The notes below the pieces were generated by a model. It saw nothing but the letters and a program-made list of their open reading frames with translations. It was not told the DNA's origin and did no database searches. A stretch of 64,000 nt of DNA from Acidobacteriaceae bacterium. GTDB lineage: Bacteria; Acidobacteriota; Terriglobia; Terriglobales; Acidobacteriaceae. This document shows positions 44,274-54,178 of this stretch, piece after piece; within the stretch, counting starts at the first letter, position 1, and the number at the start of each line of letters is the position of its first letter. Where the stretch lies: NCBI GenBank assembly GCA_903642225.1, contig CAHJWI010000001.1, forward strand, positions 124,001 through 188,000, in the 5' to 3' direction. A program made the position numbers and the translations under genes.

Positions 44274-44927
44274 CTAAGCGCCTAGAGCACGCTGGCTTTT
44301 TAGCTGCTCCAGCAGCAGAGTGACCTGTTCATCCCGTTCCATATCCGCAAGACTTACGTCGAGGTCGGGAGGATCCAGCACACCACGAGCATGATTCATC
44401 GCAGGCTGCTCCAACACTCTACCCTCATAACGATCTAACGCACCTTGAGAGAGCGGAACCGTGGCTTTTTGCGCTCTACTGATGACCTTACCGCGCTTTT
44501 CCATTGCACGAAGCGTCTCACTTCGAGTTTTGGTCTCGGCCAATTTCTGCTGCAGTCTGAGGTAATTCGCACGAAGCGTTTCCGCCTGTGCGCGTTGATC
44601 GTCAAGCTGTTGGGTGAAAGCCTCTACCGAGCGGACTTCCGTCAGTGATCGTGCAAGTGCCTGTTTGGCCATATCGTCCCGGTCGCGCGTCACGGCAAGT
44701 GCCGCTTTCCTATTCCACTCGTTCGCCTGGACTTGATGTCCTTCTTTCTTCTTTTCCAGGAGATGTTGATCCGCGATCGCGATTGCCACCTGAGTTTTCA
44801 CCTGAAGTAGTTGGTTTTCCATGTCCAGAACGAGCTGTTTCAACATTTTGTCTGGGTCTTCTGCCCTGTCGATCAAATCATTTATATTCGCCCGTAGAAG
44901 GGTGGTTACTCGCTCTAAGAGTGCCAT
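44274..44927 (-). CDS. PspA/IM30 family protein
   Basis: 217 residues, almost entirely coiled coil. The N-terminus LERVTTLLRANINDLIDRAED followed by PDKMLKQLVLDMENQLLQVK is the PspA/Vipp1 signature. ESCRT-III-like membrane-remodelling protein that protects the inner membrane under stress. Last gene of the XRE-NfeD-flotillin-PspA operon; convergent with the recombinase over 13 bases. Confidence 0.93.
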   Translation of the reverse strand: MALLERVTTLLRANINDLIDRAEDPDKMLKQLVLDMENQLLQVKTQVAIAIADQHLLEKKKEGHQVQANEWNRKAALAVTRDRDDMAKQALARSLTEVRSVEAFTQQLDDQRAQAETLRANYLRLQQKLAETKTRSETLRAMEKRGKVISRAQKATVPLSQGALDRYEGRVLEQPAMNHARGVLDPPDLDVSLADMERDEQVTLLLEQLKSQRALGA

Positions 44928-45005
44928 CTGAATCTCCGTTCCTGCCGGTGTATTGAGGTAAGGCGGCTGCTCTCCCCTGCGAGCGAGCAGCCTGCTGAAA
45001 GCTTT

Positions 45006-46424
45006 CTACCGAGACGCCCCGCCGTCATCTTTGCGAGTCGCCATGCTCTTCACGTTCGACATAAGGTCGGACATCTTCATGCCGCTCAGCGCTTCAAACA
45101 AAGCGGGCACCTGTGCGGCAATCTGTGTCATTTCGCCTGTCAGCTTGTGTGCACCGATGTTGCTGTCGTTGCCGGTGGAAACGATGGTGATTTTGTCGAC
45201 CTTGCTCAACGGCTCGCTCAGGGCCCGAACCACTTCTGCCATGTTGGTGATCAGCTTGTCGACTACTGCGGCTTGCGACCACTCCTGGTAAGCCTCAGCC
45301 TTCACATTCATCGCTTTGGCTTCGGCTTCACCCTTTTGAAAGATGATCGCCGCCTCTGCCTCACCTTGTACGCGGATTGCAGACGCACGGCCCTCTGCCT
45401 CTGCAATAAGCCGGGCTCGCTCTGCTCCTGCCATGTTCTCGATGCGCTGCTTGTCGATTTCAGAGCGCTTCAGGACAGTTGCGATCAGCTCCTTTTCATT
45501 GCGCATGATCTCGGCTTCCTGCACCTTGACTTGGCCTTCTTTCTCGATCTGTTGCACGCGCACCTGCTCGGCAACAACCTTCTGCTGCATGACGTTCGTC
45601 TGCAGTTCATAAGCCTTATCGGCCTGGGCCTCCTGCCTGCGGGACTGCTCTGTGAATTGCGCTTTTTGAATGTCCAAGTCGCGTTGCGCCTCTGCCTGCT
45701 TTGCGAGTGAAGCAGTTTCCGCAATGACGCGGTCCTGGTCAGAAGCGGCTTTGGCCACGGCTGCTTCGCGCAGGGCATTTGCGCGACGGATTGCCGTATC
45801 CCGCTCTGCTTCTGCGGCTGCAATCTCAGCGTCCCGCTTGATGCGCGCTACGTCTGGCCGTCCCATGTTCGTGATGTACTCGTTCTTGTCGCGCACCTCG
45901 CGGATGGTGAAGCTCACGACTTCCAGTCCCATCTTGCTCATGTCACCGGCGCACGTGGAGCGCATTCGCTCAGCAACCATCTCCGGCTCTTTCACGATCT
46001 GTTCGACCGTAAGCTGACCAATGATTCCCCGGAGATGTCCTTCCATCACAAGACGGATCAGGCCTTCGCGCTGGTCCGGCGATTTGGTTAGGAATTGCTC
46101 GGCTGCGGTCAGAATCGATTCCTGATCGGAGCGTACCTTGATCTGCGCAACCGCTTCGACCGTCACAGCCACACCTTGTCGTGTGTACAAATCCTGCTGC
46201 GGAGCGACATCGAAACTCATCAGTTCCAAGGAAAGTTCGCGTGCATGCTCGATCACAGGAAAGATTACGGTACCGTGGCCCTTAATAACTCGCGGTCCTC
46301 GAAAACCGAAAACGATTAATGCCTCATTCGGACCCGCCTTGCGAAACATGCGAGCGAGCACAGTTAATAGAACGACGGTCACTAAAACAATTAGACCGAC
46401 GATGATGATTGCAGGGTTCGGCAT
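45006..46424 (-). CDS. flotillin / SPFH-domain protein
   Basis: About 472 residues from ATG 46424 (AAGAAGG 5 bases upstream); a GTG at 46475 would add 17 residues. One N-terminal membrane helix (PNPAIIIVGLIVLVTVVLL), then the SPFH domain (PNEALIVFGFRGPRVI, ARELSLELMSFDVAPQQ), then a long Ala/Glu/Arg coiled coil (AEIAAAEAERDTAIRRANAL) and a C-terminal oligomerisation part. Flotillins scaffold membrane microdomains; pairing with an NfeD-like protein is typical. Confidence 0.94.
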   Translation of the reverse strand: MPNPAIIIVGLIVLVTVVLLTVLARMFRKAGPNEALIVFGFRGPRVIKGHGTVIFPVIEHARELSLELMSFDVAPQQDLYTRQGVAVTVEAVAQIKVRSDQESILTAAEQFLTKSPDQREGLIRLVMEGHLRGIIGQLTVEQIVKEPEMVAERMRSTCAGDMSKMGLEVVSFTIREVRDKNEYITNMGRPDVARIKRDAEIAAAEAERDTAIRRANALREAAVAKAASDQDRVIAETASLAKQAEAQRDLDIQKAQFTEQSRRQEAQADKAYELQTNVMQQKVVAEQVRVQQIEKEGQVKVQEAEIMRNEKELIATVLKRSEIDKQRIENMAGAERARLIAEAEGRASAIRVQGEAEAAIIFQKGEAEAKAMNVKAEAYQEWSQAAVVDKLITNMAEVVRALSEPLSKVDKITIVSTGNDSNIGAHKLTGEMTQIAAQVPALFEALSGMKMSDLMSNVKSMATRKDDGGASR

Positions 46425-46490
46425 AATGCCTTCTTTCGTGGACAACATGGGTGCTGCGTTTTGCTCTTCCTGCACTGTCCTGGTTAGCCG

Positions 46491-47066
46491 TTACAGCTCG
46501 AACTCATTCCAGGGCTGCACGTAGGCGATACCCTTCTCATAACGCAGAACAACAACCTCCGCGTCACGCCCAATCCTTGTTCCGTCTGCGGAGCGCGCTG
46601 GGGAAGACCGTCGAACTCCCAGCTGTGAGTAGAGAATCGCACCGGTGCGACCTTCCCCAAGCGGATCGGAAACACGACCAACATCACCTGCAATCGCCGT
46701 CTCCTCGGCCGTCAGCACACGCTCATGGCGCAGAAGAACTTTCGACAAAAACCAGAAGATCAGACTTGCTCCGACCACGCCGCTCAGAGTCGCAACGAGG
46801 AGCGTGATCCAGGCGAGCATGCCCGCATGCCTCTGCAACAAATAGCCAGCTCCACCGAACCAGCAGAGAAACGCAGTCAACGTAAATCCATTCACTGCAG
46901 ACGCACCCGTTGGGTGATGGCTGGCGATGGTTCGCGTGCTTGGTACATGAATTCGCATGTGGCCGTGCAGGTGAACTGGTCCGTGTCCGCCGCCAGTGAG
47001 CGCCGCAAGAAAACACAGCACCAGGCCAGCAAAGAAGCAGCAGAGATAAAAGAGGCTCCAGGTCAT
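46491..47066 (-). CDS. NfeD-like membrane protein
   Basis: 191 residues: an N-terminal helix, His-rich loop (GGGHGPVHLHGHMRIH), two more membrane helices (GFTLTAFLCWFGGAGYLL, TLLVATLSGVVGASLIFW) and a C-terminal OB-fold-like domain (AIAGDVGRVSDPLGEGRTGA, VVVLRYEKGIAYVQPW) as in NfeD/YuaF partners of flotillin. Start overlaps the XRE stop by 4 bases. The His-rich loop might bind metal. Confidence 0.85.
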   Translation of the reverse strand: MTWSLFYLCCFFAGLVLCFLAALTGGGHGPVHLHGHMRIHVPSTRTIASHHPTGASAVNGFTLTAFLCWFGGAGYLLQRHAGMLAWITLLVATLSGVVGASLIFWFLSKVLLRHERVLTAEETAIAGDVGRVSDPLGEGRTGAILYSQLGVRRSSPARSADGTRIGRDAEVVVLRYEKGIAYVQPWNEFEL

Positions 47067-47611
47067 TTCTCCCTCCTGAGCGCCTTTTGCGTAATAGCAG
47101 CAACGTTCGACACAGGAGTGAGGGCCTCTGACGGCTTGCCGTCAGCCGATGGACGAAGGATCGCGAGTAGCCGATCCACCAGCACAGGAGTCTCTAAAAC
47201 CGATTGCAACAGGAGCAGGCAGCGACGGGAATCCTCGTGCTGTGCAATCGCTCGCAGCGCCCGACAGAGCTCGGGATCGCGGTCGAAACGATCTGAACCT
47301 GCAATAAGCCACAGATCAAGGCTGTCTTCCTGTGTCCGCAGATCAGACTGAAGCTCAGCGTTATAGCCTTCAGGATCGTCCACCAGATAGCCGGGGTGAA
47401 CCTTGAAGAACTTCGCGAGGAGCAGGCGAGTCGTATTTGTTAGATGTGGCCGCTTGCCGGACTCAATCTGCGATAGATAGCTCTGGCTGATGGTCTCACC
47501 CATCTCCGCTGCGATCGCCTTCATCAGCTCCTGCTGAGTCATCGCCCGATGCATTCCGCGAAGGCTGCCCTCGACCTCACGCAGGTACTTCAACTTGTCA
47601 CACAGCTGCAT
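47063..47611 (-). CDS. XRE-family transcriptional regulator
   Basis: 182 residues. N-terminal Cro/CI-type helix-turn-helix: KLKYLREVEGSLRGM, MTQQELMKAIAAEMG, ISQSYLSQIESGKRPHLTN, TTRLLLAKFFKVHPGYLVDD. The C-terminal half is helical (LDLWLIAGSDRFDRDPELCR) with no known sensor. It heads the NfeD-flotillin-PspA operon and the ATCACA/TGTGAT palindrome lies just upstream, so autoregulation is likely. Confidence 0.9.
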   Translation of the reverse strand: MQLCDKLKYLREVEGSLRGMHRAMTQQELMKAIAAEMGETISQSYLSQIESGKRPHLTNTTRLLLAKFFKVHPGYLVDDPEGYNAELQSDLRTQEDSLDLWLIAGSDRFDRDPELCRALRAIAQHEDSRRCLLLLQSVLETPVLVDRLLAILRPSADGKPSEALTPVSNVAAITQKALRREK

Positions 47612-47638
47612 GGCCGTATCACCAATTGCAATAATGAT

Positions 47639-47653
47639 ATCACAATCTGTGAT
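47639..47653. promoter_or_regulatory. palindromic operator candidate for the XRE operon
   Basis: ATCACA-ATC-TGTGAT is a perfect inverted repeat, 28 bases upstream of the XRE start codon in an AT-rich patch. An additional ATCAC half-site lies at 47618-47622. Likely the XRE binding site; CRP-type half sites (TGTGA) look similar, so a CRP/FNR-like regulator is an alternative. Confidence 0.55.
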
Positions 47654-47789
47654 GTGTCTCTACTACAGCCTTTCAACGTCCGTCGAAAGAATGTGACAGC
47701 TTGTTGACGCAGTACAGGGTGCTGCTACCATCCGAATTACTGGGCTGCAGTAACAAGCTATACAGCTTGCCGTTCGGATCTATGAGGCG

Positions 47790-50700
47790 TTACTGGGTCG
47801 TTATCGCCCCATGATCGGTAAACACCGTGCCGTCGATGCGCGTCAATGTGAGGTCATGACCACCAACTGTTAACGCCGGCAGCGTGATGGTGGCGGTGTT
47901 TTCGTCAACAACGGTGATGGCGACGCTGCTCGTGCCGTCGAGTCTTGCCGACATGCCCTGCGCAAAACCGCTGCCGCGAATGGTTAGGGTTTGGCCCGCA
48001 AGGCTCACATGGCCGACACTTAGCGGAGCTTCGCCCAGGTCGACCACTGTTAGGCCGGCGTCGGTCAGCAGGAAAACCTGCCTGCCGCCGCTGTCGATGC
48101 TGATGGGCTCATTCACGTCCTGAACCACTTCTTTCAGGCTGAAGCGCATCCGCAGCGTCGCCGTGGGCACGTCCATAATCTCGAAGTATCCGGCGTGCGG
48201 CATGTAGTAGAGGCTTCCAGCATCGTTCAGACGGGCATTGCGCAACGTAGCCGTCGCAGGGTCAGCCGGATAGGTGGCACCCAGCGACACCCCATACAGC
48301 AACATCGGCTGTGCGAGCTTGCCCTGGCGATGCAGGTTGCTGTCGACCACGGTCGTGTCGCTCGCCATGATGTTGCCATCGGCCGAGACGGCACCGGAGT
48401 AGGACGTGGAGAGGAAGTCCAGGTAACCCGAAGAACTGATGCCACCAGGGTAGGTGCAGGACGCTCCGTTGCTGCTTAGATAGAAGGCTAGTGTTCCGTC
48501 GCCGCTGGATTGCACCTGTGGGTTGTAGAAGGTGTTGTCACAGAACAGGGCAGACGGAGCACTTGTAACGGCCGTTCGGGCCTGCAGGTCGATGGTGGCG
48601 TACTTCGAGAGGTAACCGCAATTGTTGCCAGTGGCCATCTGCGGAAAGACGAGCGCCTTGTTGCCGGCCAACGCAGCAACAGCACCCGGACCGATGCTGC
48701 AGGTGCCGATCGTGCGGACCAGCCCCGGCACCGCGATGGCGTATCCGGCGCTTGAACCCGTTGGGTCAAGAACAGCCACGGAACCGTCGCTGGCGTTCGT
48801 GACGACGAGGTGTGTGCCATCGACGCTGAGCGCGAGGTCGCGCAGGTCCATGGTGCCATTCAGCGTGGGTACCTGCAGCGGTGGGATCCATTGCCCCGAC
48901 GTCGTTGAAAAGACCATCAAGCCAGTGCTGGTGGCAACGTACGCCTGCTTGCGCACCTTGTCATATAGAACCGCTCGGGCGGTTCCGTTGACCGCATAAC
49001 TGTTCACGGACTTTGCGTAGAACACGGCCTTTGGCAGAGTGCCCGCGCCCGATGGTGTTTGAACGGCGATGTCCGCGTAACCTGGTGTGCCCGGCGGCAA
49101 TGTGAATTTGAGATAGGTGCTGGGCAGACCGGCCCCGGTGAAGGCAGGGTACTGGCCGATAACCGAGGTGATGGCTGCCGGACTTCCGCCGACGGAGACC
49201 GAACCGCTGCTGCTGTCCTGTGGCAGGCCAAAGCCGGTGACAACTCCCGCGCCACCGCCCTGCGGCGACGATCCCGAATACAGGGCTTGCTGCGGCGCAG
49301 GTCCATAGGAGAACCCCGCCGGCTGGAAGGTTTCCACGCCGTTTGGATAAATGAGTTTCAAGTCCACTGGCCCAGGCGTGGATGCCGGTGGTGAGATGAG
49401 GCTCACCGTATTCCCAGAGAACGTGGAGGTGCCGCGAACATCTCCGAACCAAGAATCCGGCTGCATGTCCACCGCACCGTAGACCCCCACCGTTGTGCCG
49501 CCAGACGGCGGTCCGGATTGAGGATAGAAGTCGTAGGGTGAAGCCTCGCCGGAGGGCGCGTTGGTGTAGCTCTGCAGATACGTGCTGTCTTCAAAGGCAA
49601 CTCCGCTGGTTTGCAGGCCCATCATCATGCCCGTTCGATCGACGCCGAAGACCTGGCTGAAGCTGTTGCCCATGGTCGGTGCCGTTCCCACCAGCGAACC
49701 GCTTGCCACATCGAACGTTGCCAGCAAGGCCGGCCCGTCCGCGATCTGGTAAAGGGTCGTGCTGTCGGCGCTGAACACAAGCGATCCGGTGACGAAGGTC
49801 GAAGTTGGACTGGTTGCAACCACGGTCGGGGTCGCAAGCGAGGGTGTGAGGGTTCTTTGCACCTGACCCGTACCCGACAGCAGGAGCATCTGGTTGCCCG
49901 CGGTAGTGTTGGCATTCTGCACGACGAGACTGCCATTCCCATTCACCGCCTCGAGGGAACCGCAATAAGACGTTCCCGCCACGGTACCGTTCAGGCTGTA
50001 ATCGGTGAACGCCGCCTGCGCGGTGGAATAAACGTGCAGGGCACAGATGCTTGATCCCGCGACAGGAATCTGGAGGGAAAACACCTTGGTCCCGTCTGTC
50101 GATTTTTTGAAGTTATACGGCGTCTGCGTAAAGGTATTGTAGGTAGTCACGGCACCCGAAGCAGGACTGAAGACCAATTGCCCAGGGCCTGCGCCGTCCC
50201 ATCCTGAGGTGTTGACGAGGACCGTTCCGTCTGACAGGGCGAACACACCTCCGGCAGACCAGTGTTCGGTTTGCGGTCTGTTGGAGTACGTCACGACGAA
50301 GTCGGGTAACGTGTAGCGGCGGGTGAGGAAAGTCGTCGTATCCACCGCGAACAGTTGCTGCGATGCTGTGCCGACCCAAAGTGTCGTGCTGTCCGGCAAC
50401 AGGTCGACGGCCGTTGGACCAGGAACCGGGATGGAGCGCAGCAGCTGATGCGTCGCATTGGAGATCACATCAACGCGGTTCCAGTCGTAGTTGGCGACGA
50501 AAACCAGGTCGTGCGCCGCGTCGTACACGCCCATGACAGGCCGAGCATCCGTACTGACAAACGCCGAGCGATTATTCGAGATAGTGCCAGGGCCTTTGAA
50601 AACGCTCACCAGCAGATTGACAGACGAGGTCGCGCCACCTTCTGAGCTTGCCGTCACCTGAAATTGGACATTTTGCTGCGGAACGGCCGAGGCCGCAGCG

Positions 50701-53234
50701 GTCAAAGTCACGGTAACAGTTTCGTTGGGGATGGCGAAGGCCGGGTCAAAGGTGGCTGTCACACCCGCAGGCAGGCCAGTTGCGCCCAGGCTTGCCGCGA
50801 CATCCGCGCTGCCGTTGCCATACAGCGTATACACGGCAATTTGCGCGCTTCCGCCAATGGGAACGGCAAGTTGGTGGTAGAGGCCGGAAGCAAAACCGAC
50901 GGTGCCGGAGCCGGTCGCAACGGTGATGGGGAGATTGACGGTAGAGGTTACAGCACCCACCGTTACTGTCACCGGGAGCGTGACGACTCCCGTCGCAGTG
51001 CCGCTCGCCACACGGATCAGGACACGGCTGGACGATCCGCTGGATAACGACAACGGAAGGCCGCTGGCCATGCTGAAGCCGGATGGCAGCTGGACTGCGC
51101 TAAGCACCGGCTTGCCGGCTGCGTTGACCACAACCGTAGATAGATCCAGAGCAAACAGGCCACCGGCATAGACTGTCGGCTGCGCGGGCACGGCACACAG
51201 GGCAAGTACCGGTGTCGTGGACGCGGGCAGCACGAAGGGTGTGGAGGTGAGACCACCGGGTGAAGGATCCTGGACCGTGATGGAGCTGCCCGGAGCGATA
51301 GACGTTCCGTTGGGCAGCACCACAGACGCGAACGTGGGCTGTCCATACGTATAGGGATTTTGCGTGATGACGGTACCGTTGACGCGTACGATCGGCTGCG
51401 TGGTGAAGTCGGTGCCGACCAGGAGAAGGCTGGTCTGGCCGCAGTTGGTGCCGGCCCGGGTGTAAACCGAGGCGCTCGTGATGACAGGCTCCGGCAGGTT
51501 TGAGAGTTGCAGCGGCAGCGTGGCCGTGGTGCCGCCGCCCGGCGCCGGCGTGGTCACCGCGAGTGTCGTACTGGTTCCACTGGGTAACATAGCGGCGGTC
51601 ACCGTCGCTCCCAGCGTGTTGCCGTCCAGATAGGTAGTCGGAATAGCTGTGCCGTTCAGCACCACGGTCGAAGCGCCTACAAATCCGCTGCCCGAAACCG
51701 AAATGGTACTGGATTGCAAATGCGAAATGACGCTCGGCGTTACGGACGCGATTTGCGGAACCGGATTGACGATGGGAATGGATGCCGCATTGGAGACGAC
51801 GACGTTCGCGGCCGTGCTGCCAACGGTTACGTTGACCGAGCCAATCACGCTCAGCAGCGCCGCATTGACGCTGGCCGAGAGTTCACTCCCGCTGACCAGG
51901 TGAGTGGGCAGGGCAAAGCCGTTCCACAGCACCACGGAATCACCGACAAACCCGCTGCCAAGCACGTGCAGCGTAAAGGGTGTTCCCAGCACCGCCGACA
52001 GCGGGTTGACCGATGCCAGCTTCAGCGGTTGCCGTGCGGAAATGGTGAGCAGGATTGCGGTAGAACTTCCACCACCCGGCAGCGGCGCAGAGACGACGAT
52101 GCTCAGGGTGCCGGCGTTGGCCTGCTCTGCGACGGAAAGGGCAAACGTCAGTTGGGTGACGCTCACCACGGTCGCCGCATGCGGGCTTCCGTTCACGGTC
52201 ACGGTCGAACCCGGTGCAAAACCTGTGCCCGTCAGCGTAAACGTCGCGGGCGTTTGCCCGCCGGGTGAAAGGGTCGAGGGGGAAAAGGCCGTAACCATAG
52301 GGGTCGCATTGGTGACCGGGAGCGTTGCCGTAGGACTGACGCCACCACCGGGAGGCGGAGTGGTCACAGTGACGGACAAGCTGCCTCTGGATGCCGTATC
52401 CGGGGGCAGCAGCTGAAAGGTGAGCGAGGTTGAGCTCACATAGGTGGTCGGACGGGCGCTGCCATTCACCGCTACCACGGAGCTCGCAATAAACCGCGTG
52501 CCTGCCACGGCAACCGTGGACGTCGCTGTGCCGACCGTGACCGTTGCGGGTAACAGGGAGATCGAACCCGGTGCCGGGTTGACGACCATAAACTGCACAG
52601 GACCGGAGGTTCCGCCACCCGGTGCCGGATTGCTGACCGTTACGCTATACTCGGCGGGCAACGCAAGATCAGCGGCCTTGAAGGTGACCTTGATCTGAGT
52701 CGGGCTGACCACGCTTGCCGCTGCGGCGGTGCCATTCACCAGAACAGCGGTCGCCGAGGTGAATCCACTGCCGGTCAAAACAATCTGCGTGTCCGTCGAT
52801 CCTGCATCGACGGCAGCCGGCGCGAGTATTGTTAACGCCGGCACGGGATTTGCCACCGTCACGGTGGGCCCGCTCGCAGCCGAAGACACTCCATGGTCGG
52901 TCACCACCACAGAAATCGAGGTACCGGTCGAGAGTTGGCCGGCGGCGACGGCAACAGTCAGCTGGGTGCTGCTCACAAAGGTCGTCGACAGCGCCAGACC
53001 GTTGACCTGGACGGTGCTTGCCGTCGTGAAATTGCTGCCTGTAACCGTCAGCGTCGCCGGTGCGCTCACGTCGATGGTCGAAGGCGCGACCGCAGTGACA
53101 ACGGGGGCGGTAGCAGCCGTCACTCCACCGGTTGTGGTGACCGTCGCAGAGGCGCCGGAGTTCGAAGAACAACCGTTGACGCACAAGGCAGCACAGCAAG
53201 CAAGTGTAAGCAGCAGCAAATAGCAGCTTTTCAT
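47790..53234 (-). CDS. giant IPT/TIG-repeat lipoprotein with beta-propeller regions
   Basis: 1814 residues. Signal KSCYLLLLTLACCAALCVNG ends in Cys22, a probable though not ideal lipobox. About seven IPT/TIG domains follow to ~residue 690, each with P-x-x-[IV]-x-x-[LV]-x-P-x-x-x..G..T-[IV]-x-[VL]-x-G-[ST]-x-F (e.g. AVAPSTIDVSAPATLTVTGS, AFSPSTLSPGGQTPATFTLT). Then Ig-like sequence, YVTN-type propeller blades (~900-1290 and ~1440-1730) and a final TIG (LAGQTLTIRGSGFAQG). Adhesin or surface carbohydrate-binding role inferred. It lies between the plasmid fossil and the flotillin operon. Confidence 0.88.
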   Translation of the reverse strand: MKSCYLLLLTLACCAALCVNGCSSNSGASATVTTTGGVTAATAPVVTAVAPSTIDVSAPATLTVTGSNFTTASTVQVNGLALSTTFVSSTQLTVAVAAGQLSTGTSISVVVTDHGVSSAASGPTVTVANPVPALTILAPAAVDAGSTDTQIVLTGSGFTSATAVLVNGTAAAASVVSPTQIKVTFKAADLALPAEYSVTVSNPAPGGGTSGPVQFMVVNPAPGSISLLPATVTVGTATSTVAVAGTRFIASSVVAVNGSARPTTYVSSTSLTFQLLPPDTASRGSLSVTVTTPPPGGGVSPTATLPVTNATPMVTAFSPSTLSPGGQTPATFTLTGTGFAPGSTVTVNGSPHAATVVSVTQLTFALSVAEQANAGTLSIVVSAPLPGGGSSTAILLTISARQPLKLASVNPLSAVLGTPFTLHVLGSGFVGDSVVLWNGFALPTHLVSGSELSASVNAALLSVIGSVNVTVGSTAANVVVSNAASIPIVNPVPQIASVTPSVISHLQSSTISVSGSGFVGASTVVLNGTAIPTTYLDGNTLGATVTAAMLPSGTSTTLAVTTPAPGGGTTATLPLQLSNLPEPVITSASVYTRAGTNCGQTSLLLVGTDFTTQPIVRVNGTVITQNPYTYGQPTFASVVLPNGTSIAPGSSITVQDPSPGGLTSTPFVLPASTTPVLALCAVPAQPTVYAGGLFALDLSTVVVNAAGKPVLSAVQLPSGFSMASGLPLSLSSGSSSRVLIRVASGTATGVVTLPVTVTVGAVTSTVNLPITVATGSGTVGFASGLYHQLAVPIGGSAQIAVYTLYGNGSADVAASLGATGLPAGVTATFDPAFAIPNETVTVTLTAAASAVPQQNVQFQVTASSEGGATSSVNLLVSVFKGPGTISNNRSAFVSTDARPVMGVYDAAHDLVFVANYDWNRVDVISNATHQLLRSIPVPGPTAVDLLPDSTTLWVGTASQQLFAVDTTTFLTRRYTLPDFVVTYSNRPQTEHWSAGGVFALSDGTVLVNTSGWDGAGPGQLVFSPASGAVTTYNTFTQTPYNFKKSTDGTKVFSLQIPVAGSSICALHVYSTAQAAFTDYSLNGTVAGTSYCGSLEAVNGNGSLVVQNANTTAGNQMLLLSGTGQVQRTLTPSLATPTVVATSPTSTFVTGSLVFSADSTTLYQIADGPALLATFDVASGSLVGTAPTMGNSFSQVFGVDRTGMMMGLQTSGVAFEDSTYLQSYTNAPSGEASPYDFYPQSGPPSGGTTVGVYGAVDMQPDSWFGDVRGTSTFSGNTVSLISPPASTPGPVDLKLIYPNGVETFQPAGFSYGPAPQQALYSGSSPQGGGAGVVTGFGLPQDSSSGSVSVGGSPAAITSVIGQYPAFTGAGLPSTYLKFTLPPGTPGYADIAVQTPSGAGTLPKAVFYAKSVNSYAVNGTARAVLYDKVRKQAYVATSTGLMVFSTTSGQWIPPLQVPTLNGTMDLRDLALSVDGTHLVVTNASDGSVAVLDPTGSSAGYAIAVPGLVRTIGTCSIGPGAVAALAGNKALVFPQMATGNNCGYLSKYATIDLQARTAVTSAPSALFCDNTFYNPQVQSSGDGTLAFYLSSNGASCTYPGGISSSGYLDFLSTSYSGAVSADGNIMASDTTVVDSNLHRQGKLAQPMLLYGVSLGATYPADPATATLRNARLNDAGSLYYMPHAGYFEIMDVPTATLRMRFSLKEVVQDVNEPISIDSGGRQVFLLTDAGLTVVDLGEAPLSVGHVSLAGQTLTIRGSGFAQGMSARLDGTSSVAITVVDENTATITLPALTVGGHDLTLTRIDGTVFTDHGAITTQ

Positions 53235-53533
53235 TGGCAGCCAGAATACACGCTGAACACGTTCACACTGCGAGATTTATAGCGTGCGATAACAAGACAT
53301 TCACATGCGTACGAGCGCATTCAGGAGCTCGCCATAACCGCCACCTACGAAGTCCCAAGCTCCGCTCTAAGCTGCAGTAGGGTGCGCTCGTGACTCCACT
53401 TAGCGAGAAGCAAGTGTTGCAGGGACTGTTTCTGTGCACTTCTTCATTGCGTCCCACAACTCGCCATCATCGAGTGCTATGGGGCGGTGAAACGGGATCG
53501 CCATCTCGCGTTTTCTAAAGAGAACACCTTCAT

Positions 53534-53588
53534 TTCATGCTGCACGAAGCATGAATTAGTCAGCATGAAGAGCATGGGTCATGCTGAC
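53534..53588. repeat. centromere-like inverted repeats upstream of fossil parA
   Basis: Two nested palindromes: TTCATGCT (53534-53541)/AGCATGAA (53548-53555) with a 6-base spacer, and GTCAGCATGA (53559-53568)/TCATGCTGAC (53579-53588) with a 10-base spacer. Together they give five CATGC/GCATG half-sites spaced 9-13 bases apart directly before the parA start. This arrangement fits a plasmid parS/operator cluster. The preceding 53235-53533 stretch has no gene I can support. Confidence 0.6.
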
Positions 53589-54178
53589 TGTCATATCAAT
53601 TCTCAAAAGGGTGGTGGCAGAAGACGATGCTCGCGAAGCATCTTGCCGTGGAAGCAGAACGCGCCGGCGATGGCCTCGTTTTTCTGAGAGATACTGACCC
53701 GCAAGGCAGCCTTACCGCGTGACACACCAAGCGCGGGGTCTGAGATTCCTCAGCGCGCCGAAATCCCATTTGAAGGGCTACGCAAAGGTTTAAACCTCGT
53801 ACGTGAGCCTGGGGCAGCGTATTGCATCATCGACACAGGTTCAGGCCGGGTCAATCGCGAAGAACCTGTTTGAAATGGGCGATTTCGTCATCTTCCCTGT
53901 CCAGTCAAGCGAAGATGATCTAACGGCAGCGCCGGTGGCCGTTCAATCTCTCAAGCAGGCCGGCGTTTCCTTTCCAGTTCGTTCTTACCCGCGTTAAGGC
54001 GAATACACTCATCACCGCCCAGGCTGCGGCAGTGCTTTGCAAACATGGAGAGGTTACAGAGACCTTCGTGAATGACCGGACAGCCTACAAAGCTCCATAC
54101 GCTCAGGGCCAAACACTCACCCAGGCGGAGCCAACAGGTGCAGCAGCGTAGGAAATCGCCGCGTTATGGAGGACATGA
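53581..54178 (+). pseudogene. parA: decayed plasmid ParA partition ATPase
   Basis: Stitching frames gives a near-complete ParA. MLTVISIL (53581) then a damaged KGG..KT Walker A region, TMLAKHLAVEAERAGDGLVF, DTDPQGSLTA (Walker A'), a TGA where Trp is expected, PQRAEIPFEGLRKGLNLV, AAYCIIDTGSGRVNREEPV (Walker B), then shifts to FEMGDFVIFPVQSSEDDL, TAAPVAVQSLKQAGVSF, and shifts again to FVLTRVKANTLITAQAAAV, FVNDRTAYKAPYAQGQTLT and EIAALWRT after a TAG. At least four frameshifts and three nonsense codons, so long dead. Confidence 0.85.

Noticed and set aside
42490..44300. TAAGCGC on both sides of the recombinase cassette as att sites
   Set aside because: Only 7 bases, expected by chance at this GC content; no longer direct repeat or tRNA end found.
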